This document shows positions 31,382 through 40,680 of a stretch of DNA of 40,983 bases, in pieces (the stretch's first letter is position 1; each line of letters begins with the position of its first letter). The stretch comes from Arthrobacter globiformis NBRC 12137 (GTDB lineage: Bacteria > Actinomycetota > Actinomycetes > Actinomycetales > Micrococcaceae). The stretch spans positions 1 through 40,983 of the forward strand of contig NZ_BAEG01000028.1 in the NCBI RefSeq assembly GCF_000238915.1. The letters run 5' to 3'. The notes under the pieces were generated by a model. The model was not told where the DNA came from. It did not search any database and saw nothing but the letters and a program-made list of their open reading frames with translations. Made by a program: the position numbers and the translations under genes.

Positions 31382-32232
31382 CACTTTGCCTTCCGCAGCC
31401 ATCGGCTGATCCGGTTGACGGAGAGCACGGTGATCACGATGACCAGGGCAGGGGCGTACACCAGCCACGGGGCGGTGACGTACGTCTTGCCGGAGGCCAC
31501 CAGGAGACCCCAGTCGGAGGCCGGCGGCGGATCGCCGTAGCCGAGGAAGGCCAGCGAGGCGATGACCAGGATCGATGTTCCAAACTGCAGGACGGCGAGC
31601 ACCAGTACGGACCGGTAGGCGTTTGGCAGGATGTGCCGCAGCAGCACGTGCAGCCGGCTGCCGCCCTCCAGGTAGGACGCCTCGACGTACACGGCGCCCC
31701 TGATCCGCAGGACTTCCGCCCGCATGAGGCGGGCAAAGACGGCGACGGCGGACACGCCGGTTGCGATGGCGGCGTTGATGGTCTGGAAGCCGAGCGAGCT
31801 GACGATGACCACGGCCAGCAGGAAGCCGGGGACCGCGAGCAGAACGTCGACGAGCCGGCCCAATGTGGCGTCAACCCAGCCGCCGCGGAATCCGCTGGCC
31901 AGGCCGATGGCGCTGCCGGCGACGAGGCCGATGAGGACCGCCACCAGGGCGCTGGTCACCGATGACGCAGTGCCGAACACCACTCGGGCATACAGATCGC
32001 GCCCCAGGTAATCGGTCCCGAACCAATGGCCCGGACTCGGGGCGGCGAGCTTGGTCGCGGTTTCCCCGGTGACCGGGCTGTGGGAGGTGAACAGTCCTGG
32101 CAACAGGGACCACAGCACCACGGTGAGCACCACCAGGAAGGACAGCACCACCGTGGGCGGAAGCCGCAGGGTGCCGCGGCGCGTGGCCCCGCCGACGCCG
32201 CGCAGGCGTTCCAGGGTAAAGGCGGTTGTCAT
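31381..32232 (-). CDS. Dipeptide-type ABC permease (DppC-like)
   Basis: 283 aa. Helix 1 (TVVLSFLVVLTVVLWSLL), then HWFGTDYLGRDLYARVVFG, the hallmark of DppC/OppC N-terminal domains. The ATPase-contact motif reads YVEASYLEGGSRLHVLLRHI (around residue 181) with E-A and G. It ends RISRWLRKAK. The start overlaps the stop of the DppB-like gene by 4 bases, so translation is coupled. Confidence 0.9.
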   Translation of the reverse strand: MTTAFTLERLRGVGGATRRGTLRLPPTVVLSFLVVLTVVLWSLLPGLFTSHSPVTGETATKLAAPSPGHWFGTDYLGRDLYARVVFGTASSVTSALVAVLIGLVAGSAIGLASGFRGGWVDATLGRLVDVLLAVPGFLLAVVIVSSLGFQTINAAIATGVSAVAVFARLMRAEVLRIRGAVYVEASYLEGGSRLHVLLRHILPNAYRSVLVLAVLQFGTSILVIASLAFLGYGDPPPASDWGLLVASGKTYVTAPWLVYAPALVIVITVLSVNRISRWLRKAK

Positions 32233-33182
32233 GCGTCCACCGTCTCTCTGAGCTTGACGCGCGGATCAACCAGCGGGGACACGAGGTCCGCGATGAGGTT
32301 GACCGCAACGAAGACAACCGCGGACAGGGACACCACGGCCTGGAGCACCGGCTGGTCCTCGCCTGTGACGGCCTTCTGCACCACGGTGCCGATGCCGTCC
32401 CGGCCGAAAATTGTCTCGGTGATGACGGACCCGCCCAGCAGTTCCCCCACGATCAGCGCGACCATGGCCACGGAGGGCAGTGCCGAGGGCTTCACCAGAT
32501 GCTTCACGAAGAGGCCTGCCTCGGTGATGCCGCGTGAACGGGCAACCTGGGCGTAGTCCTGCCGCGACTCGTGGTCCAGCCCGGCGATCAGCACCTCGGC
32601 CAGCGGCGCCGATACCGGAATCGCCAGGGTGACCGCAGCGAACAGTGTGGCTGCCGGGCTGTTCGGGTCCGTGGTGGTGAACGAGTGCAGGCGGAAGGCG
32701 AACAGTTCGATCAGCACCAGCCCGATGACGAAGTTCGGCACCGAAAGGAAAAACGACGGAATGGACCGCACCGCCCCGGACCATTTGCCGGGAAGGTGGT
32801 GGGCGCCGTAGGCGATGGCCACCGCGAAGACTACAGCGATTACCAGTGCACTGCCGGCCAGGGTCAGCGTCGAGGGCAGGGCGTCACCGATCAGCCGTGA
32901 TACCGGCAGGTCCGACTGCAGGGAGAAGCCCAGCTCCCCGGTCAGGAAGCGCCCCAGCGACAGCCCCAGCTGCACCAGCACCGGCTTGTCGAGGCCGTAG
33001 AAAGCCACGATCCGCTGGATTTCCTGCTCGCTCAGGCCGTTTTGCGGGTCCCGGAGCGCGTTGGTGACGGCGTCCCCGGGGAGCACGCTGGTCACCAGGA
33101 AGGTCAGCACGTAGGCCAGCAGGACAACCACCGCGGCCTGCGCCGTCCTGGTCAGCGCGTAACGCTGGTAGGCCGGCTTCAT
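32229..33182 (-). CDS. Dipeptide-type ABC permease (DppB-like)
   Basis: 317 aa. N-terminal helix (AAVVVLLAYVLTFLVTSVLP), GDAVTNALRDPQNGLSEQEI, FYGLDKPVLVQLGLSLGRFL, then LGFSLQSDLPVSRLIGDALP: the usual DppB/OppB order. The EAA-type loop is DYAQVARSRGITEAGLFVKH near residue 220. Last residues VKLRETVDA. It forms a heterodimer with the next gene's product. Confidence 0.9.
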   Translation of the reverse strand: MKPAYQRYALTRTAQAAVVVLLAYVLTFLVTSVLPGDAVTNALRDPQNGLSEQEIQRIVAFYGLDKPVLVQLGLSLGRFLTGELGFSLQSDLPVSRLIGDALPSTLTLAGSALVIAVVFAVAIAYGAHHLPGKWSGAVRSIPSFFLSVPNFVIGLVLIELFAFRLHSFTTTDPNSPAATLFAAVTLAIPVSAPLAEVLIAGLDHESRQDYAQVARSRGITEAGLFVKHLVKPSALPSVAMVALIVGELLGGSVITETIFGRDGIGTVVQKAVTGEDQPVLQAVVSLSAVVFVAVNLIADLVSPLVDPRVKLRETVDA

Positions 33183-33219
33183 GTCACCGCCCCGTGTCCG
33201 CTGCCGGGGATGGGGCGAG

Positions 33220-34863
33220 TCACTTGGCGATCCATGCGGTGTAGAAGTTCGCGTACGCGAGGCCGTTGTACTGGACGCCCTGCACCTTGGGCGAGATCAG
33301 GTAGAGGCGCTGCACGAGCTGGTTGAGCGGGATGAAGTACCCCTGCTCCAGGACGTGCTGCTGGATCTCGCCGGCCACCTTCTTGCGGGTGTCCCGGTCG
33401 GAGGCTGTGGCGACGGCGGTGGACAGCTCGTTGAGCTTCTTGTCGCTCGTTCCCAGCCTGAACCAGTCCTCGCCGTTGTTCTGGCTGGTCAGCACGCCGG
33501 CGACCGTGCCGACGTCGACGAAGCTGCGCGACGTCTGGTACAGCGGGGGGTGGCTGGCCTGGACGGCGGCGTAACCGGCCACGTCCACAACCTTGAGGTT
33601 GACCTTGATGCCGATGTTCTTCAGCTGCTGCGAGATCAGCTCGTCCTCGGCCTTGGTGGAGGGGACGTAGGGGTTGGGGGAGAGGGTGAGTTCGAGCGTC
33701 TTGCCGTCCTTCACGCGGTAGCCGTCGGCGCCGGTCTTCCAGCCGTCGTCCTCGAGCAGCTTCTTCGCAGCTTCCGGATCGAATTTGAAGAGCCCGCTGT
33801 AGTCGCCGGCTTCGGGGACGTTGCCCTGCAGGAACGTCGTGGCGGCGGTCCAGTCGCCGGTGTAGACGGTCTTGAGGATCTCTTCACGGTCGATTCCGTG
33901 CTGGATGGCCTGCCGGACGCTCAGCTCGTTGGTGGGGAAGGTGCCGGTGTTGACCTGGAAGCCGTCCGTGAACCCGAGGTAGCGCGGCGTGCCCACGGTG
34001 AAGCCCTGCGCCTTGAGGGAATCGATCTCCTGCGGTTCCACGTTGAAGGCCACCTCAGCCTGGCCGGAGGCCACCGTGGAGGTGCGGACGGAGGTGTCCT
34101 TGATGACCTTGTAGGTGATGGTGTCCAGGCGGGCGGGGCCGGTGTGCCCCAGTGCGGCGGGGCCCCAGTTGTAGTCCTTGCGCTTTTCGAGGACGTAGCT
34201 GTCACCCTGCTTCCACGACTTGACGACGAACGGGCCGCTGCCGATTTCCTGCTTCAGGTCGGCCTGCTGTTCCACCGGAAGGGCGAGGGTCTTGGGTGAG
34301 AGCAGGATGCAGCCGTGGTAGCCCAGCGTGGCGATGAAGCCCAGCGCGGGCGAGGAGAACGTGACGCGGACCGTCCCGGCATCCTTCGCCTCGGCCTTCA
34401 GGAAGTTCGTGGACGGGAACAGGCCCACCTTGCTGACGCCGCGGCTGGGATCGCCCTTCGCCCACGCGTTGAGGTTCGCGACGACGGCCGCCGCGTCCAG
34501 CGGTGAACCGTCGGAGAACGTCACGCCCTTCTTCAGGTGGAGGACGAACTCCTTCGCGCCGTTGAGTTCTTCCCAGCTTTCCGCGATCCACGGGCTGAGT
34601 TTTCCCTTCTCATCGACATAGACGAGCTTGTCGGTGATCTGGCCCCAGAGGTTGCCCTCGTAGCTGGAGATCGATGTCTTGCTGGACACCCAGCCGGTGT
34701 CATAGCCCTGGATCAGGAAGGTCAGGTTGCCGCCGTCGACCGGCGTGCCGTCGCCGGACGGACCGGTCGCCGTCGCACCGCCGCATGCGGTGAGGAGTAC
34801 GGAGGCGGTGGCGGCACTGACGGTCGCGAGGAAGGCGCGCCGCGGCCAAAGGGCTGAGGACAT
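33220..34863 (-). CDS. Dipeptide-type ABC substrate-binding lipoprotein (family 5)
   Basis: 547 aa from ATG at 34863 with AAGGAG 8 bases upstream. The signal begins SSALWPRRAFLATVSAATAS and ends LLTACGG, with the lipidated cysteine at about 27; the RRAF pair also recalls a Tat signal. The solute-binding family 5 domain has WIAESWEELNGAKEFVLHLK, KGVTFSDGSPLDAAAVVANL, GPFVVKSWKQGDSYVLEK and NELSVRQAIQHGIDREEIL. It is secreted and lipid-anchored, supplying the permease pair. The ligand could be a peptide or other amide-bearing compound. Confidence 0.9.
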   Translation of the reverse strand: MSSALWPRRAFLATVSAATASVLLTACGGATATGPSGDGTPVDGGNLTFLIQGYDTGWVSSKTSISSYEGNLWGQITDKLVYVDEKGKLSPWIAESWEELNGAKEFVLHLKKGVTFSDGSPLDAAAVVANLNAWAKGDPSRGVSKVGLFPSTNFLKAEAKDAGTVRVTFSSPALGFIATLGYHGCILLSPKTLALPVEQQADLKQEIGSGPFVVKSWKQGDSYVLEKRKDYNWGPAALGHTGPARLDTITYKVIKDTSVRTSTVASGQAEVAFNVEPQEIDSLKAQGFTVGTPRYLGFTDGFQVNTGTFPTNELSVRQAIQHGIDREEILKTVYTGDWTAATTFLQGNVPEAGDYSGLFKFDPEAAKKLLEDDGWKTGADGYRVKDGKTLELTLSPNPYVPSTKAEDELISQQLKNIGIKVNLKVVDVAGYAAVQASHPPLYQTSRSFVDVGTVAGVLTSQNNGEDWFRLGTSDKKLNELSTAVATASDRDTRKKVAGEIQQHVLEQGYFIPLNQLVQRLYLISPKVQGVQYNGLAYANFYTAWIAK

Positions 34864-34949
34864 GGGAAATCTCCTTGGAAAGTATGTGGGGAACGCGGGA
34901 GGTGTTGTGGCGGAACGGTGTGCGCGACCGGCCCGTTGTGGGAGGCGCC

Positions 34950-36383
34950 TTAGAAGGCCTTGCCGGGATTGAGCAGATGCTCCGGGTCCAGGGCGTCCTT
35001 GATGGCCTGCTGCGCCTGCAGGTTCCGTTCGGAGAGTTCCAGGGCGGCCCATTCACGCTTGATGGTGCCCACCCCGTGTTCTCCGGTGACGGTGCCGCCC
35101 AGGGCGAGGGCGACGCGAACCAGCTCGGTGGCGGCCTCGGCGAGCGTCGCCGGCGGAACGGCCGGATCGTCGTCGGGCCCTATCTCCCGGGAGATGACCG
35201 GGTGGAGGTTGCCGTCCCCGGCATGTGAGACGGCCGAGATCCGAACGCCGTAGCGCGCTTCCAGCGCGGGGAATGCCTCGTAAACCCTGGGCAGCTGTGA
35301 CTTGGGCACGGCGATGTCCTCGCCGATGAACCACTGTCCCTCGGGGAAGCCGCGTCCGTTCCGGCGCAGCTCCCACAGCAGGGCGGCCTGTTCTTCGGTC
35401 TCGACGGTGACGTGACCGCCAACTGCCGTGAGCGCGGCGCTCAGGTCGCGGGCCTGCTCGTCGATGCCGTAGCCGTCGATTTCGATCAGGATCAGCGCTC
35501 CGCCGCGCTGGCGCAGTCCGGTTCCGGAATGGTCGTCGATGTTTTCCAGGCTGGGGGTGTCGAAGAACTCGATCACGGCCGGGCGGACGGGCGAGAGCGT
35601 GATGGCGGCCAGGCCTGCGGTGCCTTCGCGCGTGCCGGCGAAGAAGGCGCTGAGGGTCCTGCGCGCCACGGGGAGCGGCCGGAGACGGACGGTGGCCCGG
35701 ACCACGATCCCAAGGGTGCCCTCGGACCCCACAATAAGGGACGTCAGGTCGAGCCCGGTCACGCCCTTGATGGACCGGTGTCCCACCGTGATGAGGCTGC
35801 CGTCGGCCAGTACGACGTCGAGGGCCAGGACAGATTCCCGGGTGACCCCGTATTTGGCGCACCGCAGCCCGCCGGCGTTGGTGGCGATGTTGCCGCCGAT
35901 GCTCGAGATTTCAAAGCTTGCCGGGTCCGGCGCGTAGAACAGGCCGTGAGGTTGGAGGTGGGCGTTGAGTTCAGCGTTGATGACGCCGGGCTCGACGACG
36001 GCCACCTCGTCGAGCGGGGAAACCTCCAGGATGCGGTTCAGCCGTTCGGTGGACAGGACAAGCTGGTTCGCCGCGGCGCTCGCCCCGCCCGACAGTCCCG
36101 ACCCTGCGCCGCGCGGAACCACTGTCACCCCGTGCGCGGCGGCGGTGCGGACCAGTGCCTGCACCTGTTTGGCGTCCGCGGGCAGGGCGACGGCGGGACC
36201 GTCCGGGGCGGTGCCGCCGGGTGCGAGCTTTTCGTTGGCGCTGCGCGCCGTGGCTGCATCATGGCCGTAGGGGCCGGTCTCAGGAGAGGGCCGCAGCACT
36301 TCGATCTCCGGATGCAGCGTTGCGAGCTCGCGGACAAGCGTGTCGACGGCGCTGAGCGCCGGTTCCGTTTCTACTGAGGTCAC
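34950..36383 (-). CDS. FAD-binding oxidase (GlcD / D-lactate dehydrogenase-like)
   Basis: 477 aa from a GTG at 36383; the frame is open to 36494, but the extra 37 residues look unnatural. FAD-binding type-4 features are VTVVPRGAGSGLSGGASAAA, SIGGNIATNAGGLRCAKYG and IVGSEGTLGIVVRATVRLRP. The C-terminal cap contains SAVSHAGDGNLHPVISRE with the H-A-G-D-G-N-x-H motif, and GTVTGEHGVGTIKREW. Members oxidise D-2-hydroxy acids such as glycolate or D-lactate. First gene of the operon, followed by the binding protein 86 bases downstream. With the aminotransferase at the other end, it suggests processing of a compound with a hydroxy-acid or amino-acid moiety. Confidence 0.9.
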   Translation of the reverse strand: MTSVETEPALSAVDTLVRELATLHPEIEVLRPSPETGPYGHDAATARSANEKLAPGGTAPDGPAVALPADAKQVQALVRTAAAHGVTVVPRGAGSGLSGGASAAANQLVLSTERLNRILEVSPLDEVAVVEPGVINAELNAHLQPHGLFYAPDPASFEISSIGGNIATNAGGLRCAKYGVTRESVLALDVVLADGSLITVGHRSIKGVTGLDLTSLIVGSEGTLGIVVRATVRLRPLPVARRTLSAFFAGTREGTAGLAAITLSPVRPAVIEFFDTPSLENIDDHSGTGLRQRGGALILIEIDGYGIDEQARDLSAALTAVGGHVTVETEEQAALLWELRRNGRGFPEGQWFIGEDIAVPKSQLPRVYEAFPALEARYGVRISAVSHAGDGNLHPVISREIGPDDDPAVPPATLAEAATELVRVALALGGTVTGEHGVGTIKREWAALELSERNLQAQQAIKDALDPEHLLNPGKAF

Positions 36384-36660
36384 CTCGGGGTCACTTTCTT
36401 CCTGAGGTGGCACCGTTATCCGGAACCAGTCCGATGGCGGCGTCAACTCAAGAGCACTTTGTCTCCCGGCCTCGATGCGTCCGGGAGCGCTCACTGCAGA
36501 AAAAGTACTTTTGGCTGCGAGGGATCCGCCAGTTTTGATGACAGGCCATTTACATTTCGCAATTCGCCGTCAATAAAGTTTTTTAATGCTCAAATTGCTT
36601 CACAGAGGGAAATAAAAAACGGGGAAGTACTTTGCGTTTTCTTACGTCAATTGACGGCGC
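36384..36660. promoter_or_regulatory. AT-rich intergenic region with palindromes
   Basis: This stretch is clearly AT-richer than the genes beside it. AAAAGTACTTTT (36501-36512) is a perfect palindrome, and AAGTACTTT recurs at 36625-36633. CGTCAATTGACG (36645-36656) is a perfect palindrome, and GCCGTCAA (36566) recurs as its inverse TTGACGGC (36651). It should hold the promoter of the FAD oxidase operon and the terminator region of the biotin operon. No gene seen. Confidence 0.45.
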
Positions 36661-37284
36661 TCAGTCTTCGGGTTCGCCCAGCCCGCGGGCGGCCAGCGCC
36701 TCGCCGGTATGGCGGGCATACGCAACGGTGGTGATGAATACCGGCAGGACGAGTGCCCGCGGGTTGCGTTCCAGTCCGCGGGCACGCGCCGAATCCCGGA
36801 CGTCAGCGAAAGCCCCGGCAATAAACGGAATGCTCCGCAGCATAATGGCGATGGTCAGGGCAAAGCGCTCGGGGTCCGCGCCGAAGCGCCGGAACGGGCG
36901 GGCGAGGGAAACCACGCCGTCGAGCAGGCGGTGCAGCGGCGTGGTGGCGGTCAGCAGGGACGCCGCCACGACGCACAGCAGGATGTTCAGGACGATCCGC
37001 GCGGCAACCGGCCCGCCGAGCTGCCACCACTGGAACGCGCCGATGACCAGCAGGATGGGCAGCAGCGGCCGCACCGCCCGGAAGAGGCGCACGGCCCCGG
37101 CGCCGCTGAGCAGGAACAGCACGCACATCACCAGGAGGGCTCCGGCAGCCAGCCGCCAGTCGACGATCAGGAACGAGGCCATTCCGCAGGCCAGGACCAG
37201 CAAGAACTTCAGCCACAGCGGCATGCGGTGGATCAGGGACGTGCCGGGCACGTAGTTGGCGAGCAGGAAGCCGTGGCCCCTCAC
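36661..37284 (-). CDS. bioN: Biotin ECF transporter T component (BioN-like)
   Basis: 207 aa. It opens GHGFLLANYVPGTSLIHRMP, a typical start of EcfT proteins, followed by membrane helices (LKFLLVLACGMASFLIVD; LAAGALLVMCVLFLLSG; and others). The coupling motifs are DSARARGLERNP and GEALAARGLGEPED, the A-R-G pairs that dock with the ATPase. Together with the BioM-like and BioY-like neighbours it forms a biotin importer. Start overlaps the upstream stop by 4 bases. Confidence 0.85.
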   Translation of the reverse strand: MRGHGFLLANYVPGTSLIHRMPLWLKFLLVLACGMASFLIVDWRLAAGALLVMCVLFLLSGAGAVRLFRAVRPLLPILLVIGAFQWWQLGGPVAARIVLNILLCVVAASLLTATTPLHRLLDGVVSLARPFRRFGADPERFALTIAIMLRSIPFIAGAFADVRDSARARGLERNPRALVLPVFITTVAYARHTGEALAARGLGEPED

Positions 37285-38006
37285 CGGAAGTCCCCGCCTG
37301 ACAGGCTCCGGGCGGACAGCGAGCGGTAATGCCCGACGGCGGCGGCAGCACCGCCGTCGTAGGCTATCCGTCCGGAATCGACCACCAAAACCCGGTCCAT
37401 GTCCAGGGCCAGCTCCAGGTCATGGGTGGACATCACGATCTGCTGGCTGAGGCCGGCGAGGGTGCGGCGCAGCAGCTCGCGGTTCCGGAGGTCCAGCAGC
37501 GTGGACGGCTCGTCCAGCACGAGCACTCCGGGTTCCACTGCCAGCACGGACGCCAGGGCGAGAAGCTGCCGTTCGCCGCCGGAGAGTTCATAGATGCTCT
37601 GGTCCGCCAGCGGCAGGAGGCCGAACCGGTCCAGGGCGGCCGTCGTCTTGTCCCGGCGTTCCTTCCCGTGCCGCACCGAACGCCGGAGGGAGAGCTCCAC
37701 GTCCTCACGCCCGGTGGGCATGACCAGCTGGGAGAGGGGATCGGTGAAGACGAACCCCACCTGCTGGCGCACGGCGCGCACATTGCGGACCGTGTCGGCG
37801 CCGTTGACGGTCACGGTCCCTTCGGTGGGCGCCACGAGGCCGTTGAGCAGGCGGAGCAGCGTGGACTTGCCGGAGCCGTTGGCTCCGATCACACCGATCC
37901 GCTCCTCGGTGAGCTCCAGGCTTATGTCCTGCAGCAGGACCTTGGGGTCAGGGCGGCCGTCGACGGCCACGCTGACCCCTGCGTTCCTGAGGGAGATGGT
38001 GCTCAC
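37281..38006 (-). CDS. bioM: Biotin ECF transporter ATPase (BioM-like)
   Basis: 241 aa. Walker A IGANGSGKSTLLRLLNGL (about 40), Q-loop QVGFVFTDPLSQLVMP, signature ELSGGERQLLALASVL, Walker B VLVLDEPSTLLD, and the switch histidine in IVMSTHDLELALDMDRVLV. FTDPxxQLVMPT is typical of ECF-type ATPases. The gene is overlapped at both ends by its partners (4 bases each). Confidence 0.9.
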   Translation of the reverse strand: MSTISLRNAGVSVAVDGRPDPKVLLQDISLELTEERIGVIGANGSGKSTLLRLLNGLVAPTEGTVTVNGADTVRNVRAVRQQVGFVFTDPLSQLVMPTGREDVELSLRRSVRHGKERRDKTTAALDRFGLLPLADQSIYELSGGERQLLALASVLAVEPGVLVLDEPSTLLDLRNRELLRRTLAGLSQQIVMSTHDLELALDMDRVLVVDSGRIAYDGGAAAAVGHYRSLSARSLSGGDFR

Positions 38007-38677
38007 TGTTGCGCGGAGGCTTCCGGCTTGGGGGCTTCCGGTGTGGCGGGCTGCTGCGGGACCTTGCGGACGCGGCGGACCAGCAGGTCCGGGAAGGCCT
38101 TGTGCAGGGCGATGGCCACAGCAACGGCGAGGACGTTCTTGATGATGTCACCCGGGTAGAAGGGGAGATCGGCCAGGAAGGCCTTGGCGAAGTCCAGCTT
38201 GGCGTTGACCATCATGCCGGCGATGCCCAGTCCGTGGATCAGTACAATGCTGGCGACCATCGCGGCAGCGAAAAGGAACACGGCCCGGAACTTCACCGTG
38301 CGGCGGATGATGACGGAGGCCATCCAGCCCACCGCCGCAGCGGCGAGGGGGAACGCGATGATGTAGCCGGCCGACGGTCCGGCCAGGATCCCCAGCCCGC
38401 TGCGGCCGCCACTGAAGATGGGGAGACCGGCGAGCCCAAGCAGGGTATGGAGGCCGACGGCGGCGAAGGCGCGGCCGGGCCCGAGCGCGAGTCCGGTCAG
38501 CATGACGGCGAGCGTCTGGAGCGTGATGGGAACGCCGAGGCCGCCCACGGGGATGGCCGCAACCAGGGCTGACGCCGCCACGAGCGCGGCGAAGACGGCG
38601 ATGAGTCCGAGGTCGGTGGCGTTCCAGCGGTTGCGCTTAGCCGGCTGCAGGGTGCCGGCGGAATGGGTCTGGGTCAT
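38003..38677 (-). CDS. bioY: Biotin transporter substrate-binding component BioY
   Basis: 224 aa with six membrane helices. GGLGVPITLQTLAVMLTGLA carries the P-I-T-[LF]-Q-[TL]-L segment of BioY, and LGPGRAFAAVGLHTLLGLAG, GRSGLGILAGPSAGYIIAFP and FYPGDIIKNVLAVAVAIALH complete the family signature. BioY binds biotin in the membrane. The C terminus (RRVRKVPQQPATPEAP) is polar. First gene of the bioY-bioM-bioN operon. Confidence 0.92.
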   Translation of the reverse strand: MTQTHSAGTLQPAKRNRWNATDLGLIAVFAALVAASALVAAIPVGGLGVPITLQTLAVMLTGLALGPGRAFAAVGLHTLLGLAGLPIFSGGRSGLGILAGPSAGYIIAFPLAAAAVGWMASVIIRRTVKFRAVFLFAAAMVASIVLIHGLGIAGMMVNAKLDFAKAFLADLPFYPGDIIKNVLAVAVAIALHKAFPDLLVRRVRKVPQQPATPEAPKPEASAQQ

Positions 38678-38991
38678 GGGAGGTCCTGTCGGAGGGGTAC
38701 AAACAATTATCGGCTGCTGTTGACGTTACTGGCCCGGGAGTAGCCGCATTTTGTTGCTGTTCTACAAGAGGGGCTGCACGGGGTCTGGTGCTGGGTACAA
38801 ATACTCCGCTCTTCCTGGCCGGTATTCCACTCTTGCCTGGCGGCGAAGGCGTGTTCTGCCCGGGTTGCACCGGCCGGTAGACTTGAACGGGCCGTTCTCC
38901 GGCCGGCATCCCCGGTGTTCCTTACGTGACGCCGCGCGGCATGCAACCTGCCGTGCTGCGGCATTCCCTGTTGTGAAAGGCCATACCTGCT
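38678..38991. promoter_or_regulatory. Divergent intergenic region, biotin operon and ABC-F gene
   Basis: The 314 bp hold promoters in both directions. On the minus strand GATAAT (38710-38715 on the plus strand ATTATC) about 35 bases before bioY could be a -10 element; I see no convincing -35 and no clear biotin-repressor operator. Toward the plus strand, GTGAAAGG precedes the ABC-F start. No gene seen. Confidence 0.35.
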
Positions 38992-40590
38992 GTGATTACC
39001 GTTCAGGAACTTGAACTCCGTGCCGGCGCCCGCCTGCTCATGGACCAGGTGAGCTTCCGCATCGACAAGGGTGACAAGATCGGCCTTGTCGGCCGCAACG
39101 GTGCCGGCAAGACCACGCTGACCCGCGTCCTCGCCGGTGAAGGCCTGCCTGCCGCCGGCAAAGTGACCCGCAGCGGCGAGATCGGGTACCTGCCCCAGGA
39201 TCCGCGCACGCCGGACATGGAGCAGCTGGCGCGGGACCGGATCCTGTCGGCCCGCGGCCTGGACGTCGTCGTCGGCAAGCTGAAGAAGGCGCAGGCGGAC
39301 ATGGCCAGCGAGGACCCGGAAGTCCAGCGCAAGGCCATGGGCCGGTACGACCGGCTCGAAAACGAATTCCTGTCCGGCGGCGGGTACGCGGCGGAAGCCG
39401 AAGCAGCCGCCATTTCCTCCAACCTCGCGCTGCCGGAACGGATCCTCAACCAGCCCCTGAAGACGCTGTCCGGCGGCCAGCGGCGCCGCGTGGAACTGGC
39501 ACGCATCCTGTACTCCGGCGCGGAAACCATGCTGCTGGATGAGCCCACCAACCACCTCGACGCGGATTCCATCTCCTGGCTCCGGGACTTCCTCAAAAAC
39601 CACCAGGGCGGCCTGATCGTGATCAGCCACGACGTGGAACTGCTGGAAGCCACCGTCAACAAGGTGTACCACCTGGACGCGAACCGGGCCCAGATCGACT
39701 TCTACAACATGGGCTGGAAGCGCTACCTTCAGCAGCGTGAGACCGACGAGCGCGCCCGCAAGCGCGAACGCGCCAACGCCGAGAAGAAGGCCCAGGTCCT
39801 GATAGACCAGGCCAACAAGATGCGTGCCAAGGCCACCAAAGCTGTCGCCGCGCAGAACATGGCCAAGCGCGCCGAGCGGCTGCTCAGCGGACTGGAATCT
39901 GTCCGCGCACAGGACCGCGTGGCTGCGCTGCGGTTCCCGGACCCGTCGCCCTGCGGCCGGACCCCGCTCACCGCAGAAGGCCTCAGCAAGTCCTACGGTT
40001 CGCTGGAGATCTTCACCGACGTGGACCTCGCCATCGACCGCGGGTCCAAGGTGGTCATCCTCGGCCTCAACGGTGCCGGCAAGACCACGCTGCTGCGGAT
40101 GCTCGCGGGCGTGGACCGCCCGGACACGGGCGACATCGTCCCCGGACACGGGCTCAAGGTGGGCTACTACGCCCAGGAACACGAGACCCTGGACCACGAC
40201 CGCACCGTCCTCGAAAACATGCGGTCATCCGCGCCGGACATGAAGGACGCCGAGGTCCGCGGCATCCTGGGCTCGTTCCTGTTCTCCGGTGACGACGTCG
40301 ACAAGCCCGCCGGCGTGCTCTCCGGCGGTGAGAAGACCCGTCTGGCGCTGGCCACCATCGTGGCCTCGAGTGCGAACGTTCTCCTGCTGGACGAGCCCAC
40401 GAACAACCTTGACCCTGCCAGCCGTGCGGAGATCCTCGGGGCCCTGCGCAACTACACCGGCGCCGTCGTCCTGGTCAGCCACGATGAAGGCGCCGTTGAA
40501 GCACTCAACCCGGAGCGTGTGGTGCTGCTGCCCGACGGCGTTGAGGATCTCTGGAACGAGGACTACCTGGACCTCATCACGCTGGCCTAG
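38992..40590 (+). CDS. ABC-F family ATPase
   Basis: 532 aa from a GTG at 38992. Two ATPase domains without membrane segments: VGRNGAGKTTLTRVLAGEG (about 35), LSGGQRRRVELARIL and MLLDEPTNHLDADS in the first; LGLNGAGKTTLLRMLAG (about 353), LSGGEKTRLALATIV and LLLDEPTNNLDPAS in the second. Between them lies the charged, helical P-site linker (KRERANAEKKAQVLIDQANK). ABC-F proteins bind the ribosomal E site, regulating translation or protecting from antibiotics. This form is a widespread actinobacterial housekeeping type; no resistance role can be read from sequence alone. Confidence 0.93.
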   Translation: MITVQELELRAGARLLMDQVSFRIDKGDKIGLVGRNGAGKTTLTRVLAGEGLPAAGKVTRSGEIGYLPQDPRTPDMEQLARDRILSARGLDVVVGKLKKAQADMASEDPEVQRKAMGRYDRLENEFLSGGGYAAEAEAAAISSNLALPERILNQPLKTLSGGQRRRVELARILYSGAETMLLDEPTNHLDADSISWLRDFLKNHQGGLIVISHDVELLEATVNKVYHLDANRAQIDFYNMGWKRYLQQRETDERARKRERANAEKKAQVLIDQANKMRAKATKAVAAQNMAKRAERLLSGLESVRAQDRVAALRFPDPSPCGRTPLTAEGLSKSYGSLEIFTDVDLAIDRGSKVVILGLNGAGKTTLLRMLAGVDRPDTGDIVPGHGLKVGYYAQEHETLDHDRTVLENMRSSAPDMKDAEVRGILGSFLFSGDDVDKPAGVLSGGEKTRLALATIVASSANVLLLDEPTNNLDPASRAEILGALRNYTGAVVLVSHDEGAVEALNPERVVLLPDGVEDLWNEDYLDLITLA

Positions 40591-40680
40591 TTTCACCGTG
40601 GGCCGGCCGGGTATGGCAGCTTCCGTTGCCGGCGCCCGCTGCCGTCCTTTAATGTCAGACCCCCTGACCAGACTTGTTCC

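Noticed and set aside
33181..34299. Long plus-strand open frame opposite the peptide-binding protein
   Set aside because: Antisense shadow; the minus-strand protein has clear family 5 motifs.
38707..40197. 496-codon minus-strand open frame opposite the ABC-F gene
   Set aside because: Antisense shadow; the plus strand has complete Walker and signature motifs in two domains.
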